Source: a bacterium
Lineage (GTDB): Bacteria; Bacillota; Clostridia; Lachnospirales; Lachnospiraceae
Reading direction: 5' to 3'
Assembly: GCA_030524675.1 (NCBI GenBank)
Contig: JAUNGE010000019.1
Coordinates: 1-55,635 of the forward strand
DNA: 55,635 nucleotides
Shown: piece by piece, positions 34,255-43,208 of the stretch
Layout of the letters: each line of letters begins with the position of its first letter
Numbering within the stretch: position 1 is the stretch's first letter
Program-made: the position numbers and the translations under genes
Notes under the pieces: model-generated
What the model saw: only the letters and a program-made list of their open reading frames with translations
What the model was told of the DNA's origin: nothing
The model's database searches: none

Positions 34255-35907
34255 TTACTGATTGGAAGCCAGATAGGTTTCTAACTGCATTTTTAATGCA
34301 TCATAAATCTCCTGACCACCATTTGCCATTGCTTCTTTTACGTTCGCCTGAAGCATTTCTGTCAGAGTATTGTAAGAATTGCCGTATCCGTCTGTCTTGA
34401 TGCCGTGCAGTTTGACAGTGGATACCATATCTGTCACAGCTTTGCATTGTGCTACAGAGGTTGATAAATCTACGTCAGAAGTGTCAAACTGGAATCCCAG
34501 AATCTGATTGGAGACGAAAGTGGAATCTTCTAGCTCATACTTTCTATACTCCAATGCTTTTCCTGTATACTGGGAACTGATTAGCGCATATTCTGGATTC
34601 CAGGAGAAACTGTATCCACCCAAATCCGCATTGTAGGAAGTCAATACATTGTATGTGCTGTCCTCTCCGTACTCAAAATCTACACCTTCGATACCGAGCT
34701 GAATCAAATCATGGTTTTCCTGAGAGGAGAACATCCAGTCAAGGAATTTCATGGTGGAGTCAATTTTTGTAGAGCTTGCCGGTACGCACCAGCCGTTGTT
34801 TCCACCTCTGCTGGTCGGGATCGCTTCCTCTTCCTTATTTCTGATGGAATCTACATAAATAAAGAATCCAATCGCACTCTCATCAGTTCCCCAAGACTCG
34901 CAGTTGACAAGTCTCTTATTATAATCGTCCAGAGTGCCGATAATAGATGCGGATAAGCCGGCGTCAAAGCCTGTTTCATAGTCTGTACAGCTTAAAGAAT
35001 CAGGGTCAATATAGCCTGCTTCCTGCCACTTTGCAAAATCTTCATACCGTTTTACAGCAAAGTCATAGTTCCAGCCTTCTGGGAAGTTTGCAAATGCTTC
35101 ATCACCGCTGCCCTCTACTGCAATATCTACAAGTTGTCCATCTTTGCTGTAAACCCAGAAGGTAAGACCGCCGGAAGAATAACTCTGGATACCAGCTTGA
35201 GCAGAACCTTCATAAGATGCACCTGCTATGGATTCCATTTGGAAGAAGCCTCTGGACTGGCTGGCTCCATATGGAATCAAACCATTCTCCTTTGCTGCCT
35301 GCCAATATTCCTCCAGCTCCTCATAGCTGTCAATCTGCCCGTCGGTTCCGATACCCCAGTCTCTTGCCCAGTCGGCTCTGTACCATATGCATGGGAGACC
35401 GTTTCCATATGTTTCAAATAATGGAATATAGCACATCTGTCCAAACCACTTATTGGCTTCCATGGTATCCTCAGTGAAGCTTTTCTGTAAGCCAGGATAT
35501 GCAGGATTGTTAAAGTACTCTGATAAATCTGCATAATAACCTTCTGGTGCAAGATTTTTCAGCTGAATCCAGCTTGCATCAAATACCAGATCCCAATCGC
35601 CGCCGGATGTAATTTCAAGATTCAGTTTTTCCTTATAATCCGCATGTTCTACCCATGTGATGTCCAGTGCGATGTTTAAAGAATCTTTTGTTCGCTTTAG
35701 ATATTCTTCATACACGGCATCCCATCTGTCTGGTTTTGGCCCCTTGTGCATGATTTTGATGGTTACAGGTTCATTAGAAGAAGCCTGAGTCGTGCCGGAT
35801 GTTACTTTTCCTTCCTCTGAAGAACCACATCCTGTCAGCAGTACGCCGGTTGTCAGGACAGCTGCCATTGCCGCAGATGCCGCTTTTCGCCAGTTCCTTT
35901 TTTTCAT
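34255..35907 (-). CDS. Sugar ABC transporter substrate-binding lipoprotein (LplA-like)
   Basis: The 550-residue protein has a lipoprotein signal ending LLTGC (C27) and a short Ser/Thr-rich linker, then a family 1 solute-binding fold (VTIKIMHKGPKPDRWDAVYEEYLKRT; DWDLVFDASWIQLKNLAPEGYYADLS). The size and style fit the large LplA/YtcQ group that binds complex oligosaccharides. It is the first gene of the minus-strand operon, with gggaggt as ribosome binding site, and faces the AraC-type regulator. A perfect cre sequence lies 51-66 bases upstream, so glucose-type repression through CcpA is likely. A 92-base gap to the lyase gene may hold a partial attenuator, but I see no clear terminator. Confidence 0.92.
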   Translation of the reverse strand: MKKRNWRKAASAAMAAVLTTGVLLTGCGSSEEGKVTSGTTQASSNEPVTIKIMHKGPKPDRWDAVYEEYLKRTKDSLNIALDITWVEHADYKEKLNLEITSGGDWDLVFDASWIQLKNLAPEGYYADLSEYFNNPAYPGLQKSFTEDTMEANKWFGQMCYIPLFETYGNGLPCIWYRADWARDWGIGTDGQIDSYEELEEYWQAAKENGLIPYGASQSRGFFQMESIAGASYEGSAQAGIQSYSSGGLTFWVYSKDGQLVDIAVEGSGDEAFANFPEGWNYDFAVKRYEDFAKWQEAGYIDPDSLSCTDYETGFDAGLSASIIGTLDDYNKRLVNCESWGTDESAIGFFIYVDSIRNKEEEAIPTSRGGNNGWCVPASSTKIDSTMKFLDWMFSSQENHDLIQLGIEGVDFEYGEDSTYNVLTSYNADLGGYSFSWNPEYALISSQYTGKALEYRKYELEDSTFVSNQILGFQFDTSDVDLSTSVAQCKAVTDMVSTVKLHGIKTDGYGNSYNTLTEMLQANVKEAMANGGQEIYDALKMQLETYLASNQ

Positions 35908-35957
35908 GTTAAAATACCTCCCATATTCATTTGTTTATGGTATCAATGTATCAGATT

Positions 35958-35973
35958 TTGATTGCGCTTTCAA
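35958..35973 (-). promoter_or_regulatory. Perfect cre (CcpA) site before the utilisation operon
   Basis: The minus strand reads TTGAAAGCGCAATCAA, matching the cre consensus WTGNAANCGNWNNCAW at every fixed position. It lies 51-66 bases upstream of the substrate-binding protein start and so probably near or just after the promoter, where CcpA binding represses. This suggests carbon catabolite control of the 22400-35907 operon. No convincing -35/-10 pair was found on this strand. Confidence 0.75.
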
Positions 35974-36271
35974 TTTTGCAAAGTAACACTTTTGTGTTTC
36001 CTTTAGCATTTGAACTGCCGTATAAAAACAGTATACTTTTTAACAATCGGTTTATTTTTTATGGATTTTATAGACGAAAAGTGTCGTATCAGCTTTTGTA
36101 AGTATTTATATAAATGCTCAAAAGTGTCTTAAATCAAGGCTTTTTCTCATATTTTGATTTTTGCTTTCTTTCTTTGCATAAGACAATTTGGTTTGTTGGA
36201 AAGAGTCTGTTCCTCTAACGAATCTGCAAAGAGAAACGAAACGATAGCGGTCATTATACACAGGTTCTCTA

Positions 36272-36300
36272 TTGAGAAATGATAGGAAGTATGGCATAAT
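36272..36300 (+). promoter_or_regulatory. Promoter of the AraC-type sensor-regulator
   Basis: TTGAGA (36272-36277), a 17-base spacer and CATAAT (36295-36300). The start would be near 36307, some 228 bases before the chosen start codon. The rest of the 627-base gap between the divergent genes (35908-36534) is A/T rich and holds the cre site but no gene. Confidence 0.65.
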
Positions 36301-36534
36301 ATATTAAAAATATTCTATTTGCACGAACAGGAGATAGGTTACTCTGCCTATGTATGATGCTTTTTGGGTATTGTTTGGCATTGGACAAATACGATTTGCC
36401 TAAATCGTGAGAAAAGCAGCGGCAGGCGTAGTATGCTTTTGTATATCTGCACAGGAGAAGAGCGAGGGGTTGCAGGCTTCTGTATGGAGGTGCAGATAAT
36501 GATGGTGTGTGTCAGTTCGCAGGGGGAGGGTATT

Positions 36535-38850
36535 ATGCAAGTGTTTCATCGTATCGCAGCAGTATGGAAAAAATTTTTTCGTGCAAAGTCGTATTTCAAA
36601 CAGGTGTTGTATTCTTATATATGCATATCCTGTGTTACATTTTTGTTCTTTTCCATTCTGTTGCTGAATTATGTGCAGAATGAACATAATGAGGAAATGC
36701 AGCAGATAAACAAACAGAATATTGAGCGCGCATATGCGTTTAACAGCTCCATTCTTCAGAATATTTTTAATTACAGCTACAATATGTTGGATAATGTAAG
36801 AGTTCGAAAGGTACTGTATGAGAAGGAATATGATGCGGTCACTGCAATAGAAGCGAGAAATTTTTATAATGAGTTTCTTAAAATGAATGAGATTATTCTG
36901 TCTCTTGACTGTATCAACTACACGACAGGCACCATCTTGACAAAGAGCGGACGTGTTGCTTTGGAAAATTATATCGATCGGGACCTGCTTGCATTCATCG
37001 ACACGCTGACGCCAAGCAAAACTCCGATTCTGTGTTATCCGAGAGAAGCTCCATATAATGACGGAACCCGCTATCAGCAGAAAAAGATGCTTTCCATGAT
37101 TTATTATGTAAATAAACGGGGAGCCATGGTCGTCAATCTCAACTATGATACCTATCATTCTCTGCTGAACCTTGGGGATGAGCAGAATGATTTCCAGATA
37201 ATACTTTTGAATTATGACAAACGTGTTATGGCTTCTTCGGATACAACACAGTTTGGAGCGGATTACAGTGAACATCCCATGTATTTGGAGATACAGCAGC
37301 AGCAAGCATCAGAGGGAAGCTTTACTTATCAGGACAGTGAGGGGAAATATGCGGTTGCCTACAACAAACTTCCCAATCTGGGGATTACCTATATATCCAT
37401 GTATTCTTTGCAGAATCCGTATGTAGGAAGCAAGACTTTCTGGCTGATAGTCCGGTATAGCCTGATCTATCTGGTTGTCACATTGCTTTTGTCTGTGGTG
37501 AGCAGTTATTTTATTTACAATCCCGTAAAAAAATTAAAGCAGACGATTTATGACACGGATAAGGATAGGGATTATGTAGAACATACCTACAGCAATGATT
37601 TTGAGTTTTTTGAGTCTATCTATAAGAATCTGGTTAATAATAAAGTACTGCAGGATAAGACCATTCAGAAATATAAAACAGAGAAAGTGGAGGTCCTTTT
37701 AAAGCGGCTGTTGGATCAGCCTGCGGGTCAGACAGTCATCACCGCCGAACAAATGGAAACTATAGATTCCTGTTTTCCGTATCTAGGATATCTCGTATTT
37801 CTGGCTGAACCCGAAATTATTTTAGAAGAAGAGACAGAGGATGCAGGAAGTACTCTGAATATGATTAAATTTATCATTATGAATGTGATAAGCGAACTGA
37901 TGGAACCCTACTGTAAGCTCAAGGTACTGGAAACCGCCTCCAAACGAACGATTTTGGTATGCAATTTTGAAGAATATAATAAGGATATTATACAGAAAAT
38001 TACAGCAAAGGCGCAGGAGTTCTTTGACAGCATCGGTTTGTTCAAACTATCGTGGGGATTTGGCGAGCCGGTCACTGAGCTGGAAAATCTGCCACATTCA
38101 TATGATACGGCCAAGGCAGCTTTGTTCCGCGCTATGTTGGCAGTGAGCGGAAATATTTGCTTTTATGAGGAACTGGAGTTTTTGGCGCCGAATCAGCAGC
38201 ATTATCCATACGATGCGGACAAGAAAATCATTTCCTCGCTGAAAATGCAGAACAGTGAAAGCTGTCGTGAAGGTATCGATCTATTTTTTCAGCAGATTCT
38301 TCCTTATTCTGCAGACCAATTCAACCGCTGTGTATTGCAGTTAGACGCGGCACTCCAAAGGTATGAATACAGCAATCAGCTTTCCATGCCTCCGCTGGAG
38401 AATACTTCTGCGCTTCTTGCCTGCGCGAGTCTGGACAATCTGAAGCAGCATTTTCAAAAGCGCTGTGAGGAGGACATAGCCTCCCTTCTTGAAATCAAAA
38501 TGCACAGCTTCGCAAAGACGGAATTGATACAGGAAGTAAAGGAATATATTGAAGAAAATATATACAATCCGAATTTGTCAGTTGCCATGATTGCAGAAAA
38601 GGTGGATTTATCCGTCAATTATCTGAGAAATATCTATAAAGAAAATACCGGAGAGTCCCTTACTGCTTATATCACACAGAAAAAGCTGACGCTGATTTGT
38701 GAAATGCTTGCCGACAAAGATATCTCCATTCAGGAAATCAGTGATAAACTTGGCTTTACCACCAAAAACTATTTCTTTACCTTTTTTAAAAAGCATATGA
38801 ACATGACTCCAAATCAGTACCGGACTTTATTAAAAAACGAGAAGATTTGA
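36535..38850 (+). CDS. Membrane sensor / AraC-family transcriptional regulator
   Basis: The ATG at 36535 behind gggggaggg gives 771 residues; upstream in-frame ATGs at 36364 and elsewhere lack good ribosome binding sites. Membrane segments at about 25-46 and 303-326 frame an extracellular ~255-residue Cache-like sensor. A cytoplasmic stretch with PKLLK-type linker (YNPVKKLKQTIYD) leads to a C-terminal AraC-type double helix-turn-helix (about 668-771; NPNLSVAMIAEKVDLSVNYL, KDISIQEISDKLGFTTKNYF). This is the YesN/YtdP type that activates neighbouring oligosaccharide operons on sensing an external ligand. It is divergent from the binding-protein gene and probably activates the minus-strand utilisation locus. 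No separate histidine kinase is present: sensing and DNA binding are on one chain. Confidence 0.9.
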   Translation: MQVFHRIAAVWKKFFRAKSYFKQVLYSYICISCVTFLFFSILLLNYVQNEHNEEMQQINKQNIERAYAFNSSILQNIFNYSYNMLDNVRVRKVLYEKEYDAVTAIEARNFYNEFLKMNEIILSLDCINYTTGTILTKSGRVALENYIDRDLLAFIDTLTPSKTPILCYPREAPYNDGTRYQQKKMLSMIYYVNKRGAMVVNLNYDTYHSLLNLGDEQNDFQIILLNYDKRVMASSDTTQFGADYSEHPMYLEIQQQQASEGSFTYQDSEGKYAVAYNKLPNLGITYISMYSLQNPYVGSKTFWLIVRYSLIYLVVTLLLSVVSSYFIYNPVKKLKQTIYDTDKDRDYVEHTYSNDFEFFESIYKNLVNNKVLQDKTIQKYKTEKVEVLLKRLLDQPAGQTVITAEQMETIDSCFPYLGYLVFLAEPEIILEEETEDAGSTLNMIKFIIMNVISELMEPYCKLKVLETASKRTILVCNFEEYNKDIIQKITAKAQEFFDSIGLFKLSWGFGEPVTELENLPHSYDTAKAALFRAMLAVSGNICFYEELEFLAPNQQHYPYDADKKIISSLKMQNSESCREGIDLFFQQILPYSADQFNRCVLQLDAALQRYEYSNQLSMPPLENTSALLACASLDNLKQHFQKRCEEDIASLLEIKMHSFAKTELIQEVKEYIEENIYNPNLSVAMIAEKVDLSVNYLRNIYKENTGESLTAYITQKKLTLICEMLADKDISIQEISDKLGFTTKNYFFTFFKKHMNMTPNQYRTLLKNEKI

Positions 38851-38884
38851 GGGGGTTCAGATACAACAATATCAGATATAACAA

Positions 38885-38938
38885 TAATACAAAGCAGGCC
38901 ATCTTTCAGAGTGAAGACGCCTGCTTTGCGTTATTTTT
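38885..38938 (+). terminator. Rho-independent terminator after the AraC-type gene
   Basis: A perfect 10-base stem (38890-38899 with 38919-38928), extended by outer A/T pairs, is followed by cgttattttt. Confidence 0.85.
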
Positions 38939-38980
38939 ACAAACTTAATTTTTTAGAATCGGTTCGTTCCCTTCCCATTC

Positions 38981-39014
38981 CACTCTTTTGCAGAACGCAC
39001 TCTTTTGCAGAACG
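38981..39014. repeat. 17-base tandem duplication
   Basis: The unit cactcttttgcagaacg occurs twice head to tail (38981-38997, 38998-39014), flanked by an inverted pair (cattcc before, ggaatg after). It lies between two convergent genes and looks like a recent slippage duplication; the flanking pair may form an end-of-transcript hairpin for pckA. Confidence 0.8.
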
Positions 39015-39059
39015 GAATGGAAAGGTATGAAACATTCAGAAAAGTATTGATTCAAAACA

Positions 39060-40667
39060 TTATTTAATTTCCGGACCAGCGGAAACCAGAGCTTTTCCAG
39101 CTGCATTTCCTTCGTATTTTGCGAAGTTCTTGATGAATCTCTGTGCCAGGTCTTTTGCCTTGGTCTCCCACTCGGAAGCATCTGCATAGGTGTTGCGTGG
39201 GTCGAGAATGTTGGTGTCTACGCCTGGAAGCTCAGTCGGAACTTCAAAGTTGAAGTATGGAATCTTCTTTGTCGGTGCATTCAGGATATCGCCGTTGAGG
39301 ATTGCATCGATGATACCACGGGTATCGCGGATGGAGATACGCTTGCCTGTGCCGTTCCAGCCGGTATTTACCAAGTATGCCTTAGCGCCGCTCTGCTGCA
39401 TCTTCTTAACCAGCTCTTCTGCATATTTTGTAGGATGCAGTTCCAGGAATGCCTGTCCAAAGCAAGCAGAGAAGGTAGGAGTCGGCTCTGTGATGCCGCG
39501 CTCTGTACCAGCCAGTTTTGCTGTGAAACCAGACAGGAAGTAGTACTGTGTCTGCTCTGGAGTCAGAACAGATACTGGAGGAAGTACGCCGAATGCATCT
39601 GCGGACAGGAAGATAACATTCTTAGCTGCCGGTGCGGAAGATACTGGGCGAACAATGTTCTCGATATGGTTAATCGGATAAGATACACGAGTGTTCTCCG
39701 TTACGCTCTTATCGTTGAAGTCAATCTTGCCTTCTGCATCCAGTGTTACGTTCTCAAGAAGAGCATTGCGCTTGATTGCATTGTAGATATCCGGCTCAGA
39801 CTCTTTGTCCAGGTTGATAACCTTAGCGTAGCAGCCGCCCTCGAAGTTGAATACACCGTTGTCATCCCAGCCGTGCTCGTCATCGCCGATCAGCAGACGC
39901 TTCGGATCTGTGGACAGAGTGGTCTTACCTGTACCGGACAGACCAAAGAAGATAGCGGTGTTCTCGCCGTTCATATCTGTGTTTGCGGAGCAGTGCATGG
40001 AAGCGATGCCCTTTAAAGGCAGATAGTAGTTCATCATGGAGAACATACCCTTCTTCATCTCGCCGCCGTACCATGTGTTGATGATAACCTGCTCGCGGCT
40101 TGTGATGTTGAATACAACTGCTGTCTCAGAATTCAGACCCAGCTCCTTGTAGTTTTCTACTTTTGCCTTGGATGCATTGTAAACAACGAAGTCCGGCTCA
40201 AAGTTTGCCAGCTCTTCTTCTGTAGGCTGAATAAACATATTTTTAACGAAGTGAGCCTGCCAAGCTACTTCCATGATGAAACGGATTGCCATGCGTGTAT
40301 CTTTGTTTGCGCCGCAGAAAGCATCTACTACGAAAAGCTTCTTGTCAGAGAGTTCTTTCAGTGCGATTTCCTTTACCGCATTCCATGTCTCCTGGGAAGC
40401 CGGATGGTTATCATTTTTGTATTCGTCAGAAGTCCACCATACAGTATCTTTGGAGTTCTCATCTACTACAATGAACTTATCTTTAGGAGAACGGCCTGTG
40501 TAAATACCAGTCATTACGTTGACTGCACCAAGTTCGCTCACCTGTCCTTTTTCAAATCCTTCCAGATCAGGTCTTGTCTCTTCTTCAAATAATAATTCAT
40601 AAGAAGGATTGTGTACAATTTCTGTGGTTCCAGTAATGCCATACTTACTTAAATTAATTTCTGCCAT
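39060..40667 (-). CDS. pckA: Phosphoenolpyruvate carboxykinase (ATP)
   Basis: The 535-residue protein is ATP-dependent PEP carboxykinase, which interconverts oxaloacetate and phosphoenolpyruvate in the cytoplasm. Visible motifs are RSPKDKF (59-65), the kinase-1a P-loop GLSGTGKT (242-249), the kinase-2 motif LIGDDEHGW (259-267) and the Arg/Thr-rich active-site region [11 protein letters not shown]. Length is typical for the ATP-type enzyme. In fermentative anaerobes it often runs towards oxaloacetate and ATP. The start at 40667 follows agagg at a slightly long spacing. The leader of ~150 bases has two hairpins and the promoter at 40823-40850. Confidence 0.97.
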   Translation of the reverse strand: MAEINLSKYGITGTTEIVHNPSYELLFEEETRPDLEGFEKGQVSELGAVNVMTGIYTGRSPKDKFIVVDENSKDTVWWTSDEYKNDNHPASQETWNAVKEIALKELSDKKLFVVDAFCGANKDTRMAIRFIMEVAWQAHFVKNMFIQPTEEELANFEPDFVVYNASKAKVENYKELGLNSETAVVFNITSREQVIINTWYGGEMKKGMFSMMNYYLPLKGIASMHCSANTDMNGENTAIFFGLSGTGKTTLSTDPKRLLIGDDEHGWDDNGVFNFEGGCYAKVINLDKESEPDIYNAIKRNALLENVTLDAEGKIDFNDKSVTENTRVSYPINHIENIVRPVSSAPAAKNVIFLSADAFGVLPPVSVLTPEQTQYYFLSGFTAKLAGTERGITEPTPTFSACFGQAFLELHPTKYAEELVKKMQQSGAKAYLVNTGWNGTGKRISIRDTRGIIDAILNGDILNAPTKKIPYFNFEVPTELPGVDTNILDPRNTYADASEWETKAKDLAQRFIKNFAKYEGNAAGKALVSAGPEIK

Positions 40668-40719
40668 GTTACATTTAACCTCTTTTCTTTAATAGTGTAT
40701 GGTTGTTTGGTAAACGGAC

Positions 40720-40779
40720 ATGCCTGCTGGCGCAGGCATTACCATGCATTGATAAGCCCTGCAAATACAGGTCTTATGA
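40720..40779 (-). promoter_or_regulatory. Two hairpins in the pckA leader
   Basis: An 8-base perfect stem with a 4-base loop (40720-40739, atgcctgc/gcaggcat) and a second hairpin with interrupted pairing (ataag/cttat and ctg/cag, about 40752-40777) lie in the 5' leader of pckA. They could stabilise the messenger RNA or be an operator. No T-run follows on the minus strand, so they are not terminators. Confidence 0.45.
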
Positions 40780-40822
40780 TAACTGTGGAAAGGAGAGGAA
40801 TACTCCAACTTCCTTGATGATA

Positions 40823-40850
40823 ATTATACATGATAAATCAATAAAATCAA
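40823..40850 (-). promoter_or_regulatory. pckA promoter
   Basis: On the minus strand: TTGATT (40850-40845), a 16-base spacer and a consensus TATAAT (40828-40823). The transcript would start near 40816, giving a leader of about 150 bases. The spacer and -35 region hold a short tandem repeat (aatcaataaa). Confidence 0.65.
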
Positions 40851-41020
40851 TAAAAATCCTCTGAAATTTTTCAAAATCCGTGAAAAACTGATAATTATTT
40901 AACAGCTCATATGCGGCTGCAAGACCTGTAAGACGAAAGCTGCACAGAGCAAGAATGTGTGATAAATCCTCGCTCTTTCTAATAAACTGATAGTAAAAGA
41001 AGCAATCTGTCAGGGAGTTT

Positions 41021-41605
41021 ATGATGCAGAAAATGTGGAAAAAGCAGAAAACAGAGGGAGAACATGCAGCAGGCCATATCCTGTATGCAGCGGATGATTG
41101 GAACACAGGAGAAACCGGAAAGTGGGGCGCACAGGCGAAAGCGCGCATGAGGAAGAGAAATCGGACGAATCGCAGGGTGAATGTGCTGTTGGCAGGAATA
41201 CAGATTCTTTTAGGATGCCTGCTTGCGGGAATCCTGCTGGTTGGATGCAGTAAGATGAAAGAAGATGCGGGCGCCGGTGAAAAAGTGAGAGATCTGGAAT
41301 TTACTGTGGTGGAGCGGGAAGCGATTCCGGAGGAGCTGGCAACACGGATTGCGGAAAAAGAGAAAACGCCGTTTAAACTTACATACAATGATGGGCAGTC
41401 GCTCTACGTCGCAGTCGGGTACGGAGAGCAGGAGACAGGGGGATACAGCATCCAGGTCAAATCGTTTTATCTGGGAGAAAATGCCATTTATATCGATACA
41501 GAGCTGATTGGGCCGTCCAAGGAAGAACAGAAGGGGACGGAAAAATCTTCCCCTTATATTGTGGTAAAGACGGAATTTTTGGAAGAACCGGTCGTGTTTC
41601 AGTAG
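41021..41605 (+). CDS. PrcB-like lipoprotein
   Basis: The 194-residue protein ends with a domain that resembles PrcB (LYVAVGYGEQETGGYSIQVKS then PYIVVKTEFLEEPVVF; about 125-194), named after a subunit that stabilises a surface protease in Treponema. A hydrophobic stretch with lipobox LVGC (C76) precedes it, so the mature domain should be anchored outside the membrane. Unusually, ~50 charged residues precede the signal. The ATG at 41021 has a fair ribosome binding site (aggga), while a later ATG at 41147 (MRKRNRTNRRVNVLL) would give a normal signal peptide but has none. The true function in this organism is unknown; no protease gene lies next to it. Confidence 0.68.
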   Translation: MMQKMWKKQKTEGEHAAGHILYAADDWNTGETGKWGAQAKARMRKRNRTNRRVNVLLAGIQILLGCLLAGILLVGCSKMKEDAGAGEKVRDLEFTVVEREAIPEELATRIAEKEKTPFKLTYNDGQSLYVAVGYGEQETGGYSIQVKSFYLGENAIYIDTELIGPSKEEQKGTEKSSPYIVVKTEFLEEPVVFQ

Positions 41606-41740
41606 ATTTTTTTTGAGAATCTGTTATTATAAAAATGTAAGCGACAAGCAGAATACCAAAAAAGAAAAAGAAAGCAAAAGTACAAAAGACTTTCAGGCAT
41701 GTCCGTTTACGAATACGATAAGAAAGAGGAGGAAAAAACG

Positions 41741-42820
41741 ATGCAGAGAATTGACGCACACTACCACATGACCAGAACCGCACGTTTTGTCAGATACGAA
41801 AATCTGGAGGACATGCTGGAATACAAAAAGCAGGCCGGACTGTCCGCGATTTGTGTTCACAATATTGTCTTTTGGGACACCAAGCGCTACTTATTGAATC
41901 CGTTAGCGCTTTTGGCGAAGGTGAAGGACCCGCAGGGCGTGTATGCCTTTGGCGGAATCGTGTATCCAGAATTGGAAGACCAATGGAAACCACATGCATA
42001 TGAAAAACAGGCGGAAGAACTCTTGAAGATGGGATTTGACGGAATTAAAATTTTGAACAAGCCTTCCTTTAAAAAAGAGTGGCAGATTCCATACTGCCAC
42101 GAGAATTTTGACGGATTCTGGGGATATCTGGAAGAAAAGCAAGTGCCCGTGATGTTCCACATCGGCGACCCAAAGGAATTCTGGAAACTGGATCGGGTTC
42201 CGAAGGCCATCTATGACCTCGGTTGGTACTATGATAAAGATTGCACACCATATGCGTTCTTTTATGAAGAGACAGAGGGCATTTTAAAGAAGTTTCCGAA
42301 GTTAAACCTGACAATTCCTCATTTTTATTTCCTCTCAGATGACCTCAAACGTTTGGACGAGTTTATGCAGGCATATCCGCAAATTCGCATAGACATCACA
42401 CCAGGCTCGGAAATGTACTATAATTTCTCCATCTGCCAGGATGCGGCCAGAGACTTTTTCCTGAAATACCAGGACAGAATTTTGTTTGGCACGGACAATT
42501 ATGGCAGTCAGACAGAGGGAGGAAGAGAAGCGCAGATTCAAAAAGGAATCAAACGAATCGAAGATATGGAAGCGTTTTTGAGCCAGGAGTTCCCGATTTT
42601 TGAGGGAGAGAGACTGCGCGGTCTTGCATTGCCAGAGAACGTGCAGGAAAAAATACAGGCAAAGAATTTCCTGAACTGGATAGCAGGTGCGCCTAGGAAG
42701 GTCGATGAGGCATATATGGTTCAGATGACAAAAGAGCTGTATGAGAGAGCAAAACAGAAGGCAGACAGTCCGGACAGTCTTGCGGAGTTTGAGAAAGCAC
42801 TTCATGAGATGCAGGCATAA
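41741..42820 (+). CDS. Amidohydrolase-family (Amidohydro_2-type) enzyme
   Basis: The ATG at 41741 behind gaggagg gives 359 residues (MQRIDAHYHMT). The metal motif HxH is H7-Y-H9; further likely ligands are MFHIGD, IPHFYFLS and FGTDNYG. This is the TIM-barrel metal-dependent hydrolase/decarboxylase layout (Amidohydro_2), which includes hydrolases and decarboxylases of ring compounds and sugar lactones. The protein is cytoplasmic. It is followed 388 bases later by a sugar transporter and a lyase-like gene, so a role in sugar-acid catabolism is possible, but the substrate cannot be read from sequence. Confidence 0.78.
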   Translation: MQRIDAHYHMTRTARFVRYENLEDMLEYKKQAGLSAICVHNIVFWDTKRYLLNPLALLAKVKDPQGVYAFGGIVYPELEDQWKPHAYEKQAEELLKMGFDGIKILNKPSFKKEWQIPYCHENFDGFWGYLEEKQVPVMFHIGDPKEFWKLDRVPKAIYDLGWYYDKDCTPYAFFYEETEGILKKFPKLNLTIPHFYFLSDDLKRLDEFMQAYPQIRIDITPGSEMYYNFSICQDAARDFFLKYQDRILFGTDNYGSQTEGGREAQIQKGIKRIEDMEAFLSQEFPIFEGERLRGLALPENVQEKIQAKNFLNWIAGAPRKVDEAYMVQMTKELYERAKQKADSPDSLAEFEKALHEMQA

Positions 42821-43208
42821 ATGGCAGGAACAAGGAGTTGGTGTTTGTAACAGGAATTCGGCATATGGCCCAGTAAAAAATACAGAAAATATCAAAAGAT
42901 GCTCGAATGGTTTCTTCTTTTTGTGAAATTCAATCAATATATTATCATGATTTAACCAACATATCATCAAGAAGAATCAGCAAATATTGCAAGAATTATG
43001 CACAAAAAACGCAAAAAATGCGTAGATAAATTTGAATTCAGATAGTATAATTAGCATAAATACAAGAGCATACGGAAAAACAAAATCAAATTGCACAATA
43101 TTTTCAAATGCAAAGCGAGAAAGATTGTGCAATTTCGTTTTGCAGAGACATTCTTTGAAAGCAAGGAATGCAATCCAAAAAAGCTCGGAAGGATGGGAGG
43201 AAAATAAC
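42821..43208 (+). promoter_or_regulatory. Regulatory gap with inverted repeats before sugar transporter
   Basis: This 388-base A/T-rich gap holds a possible -10 (TATAAT, 43046-43051) with a weak -35, a small palindrome acgca/tgcgt (43009-43023) overlapping the -35 area, and a 12-base perfect inverted repeat, aaattgcacaat (43088-43099) with attgtgcaattt (43124-43135), extended by caaaa/ttttg. The repeat lies just downstream of the putative start and could be an operator or an attenuating hairpin. No gene is seen. Confidence 0.5.

Noticed and set aside
41606-41740. Promoter before the amidohydrolase gene
   Set aside because: TTGAGA and TATAAA are both present but only nine bases apart, and no properly spaced pair was found.
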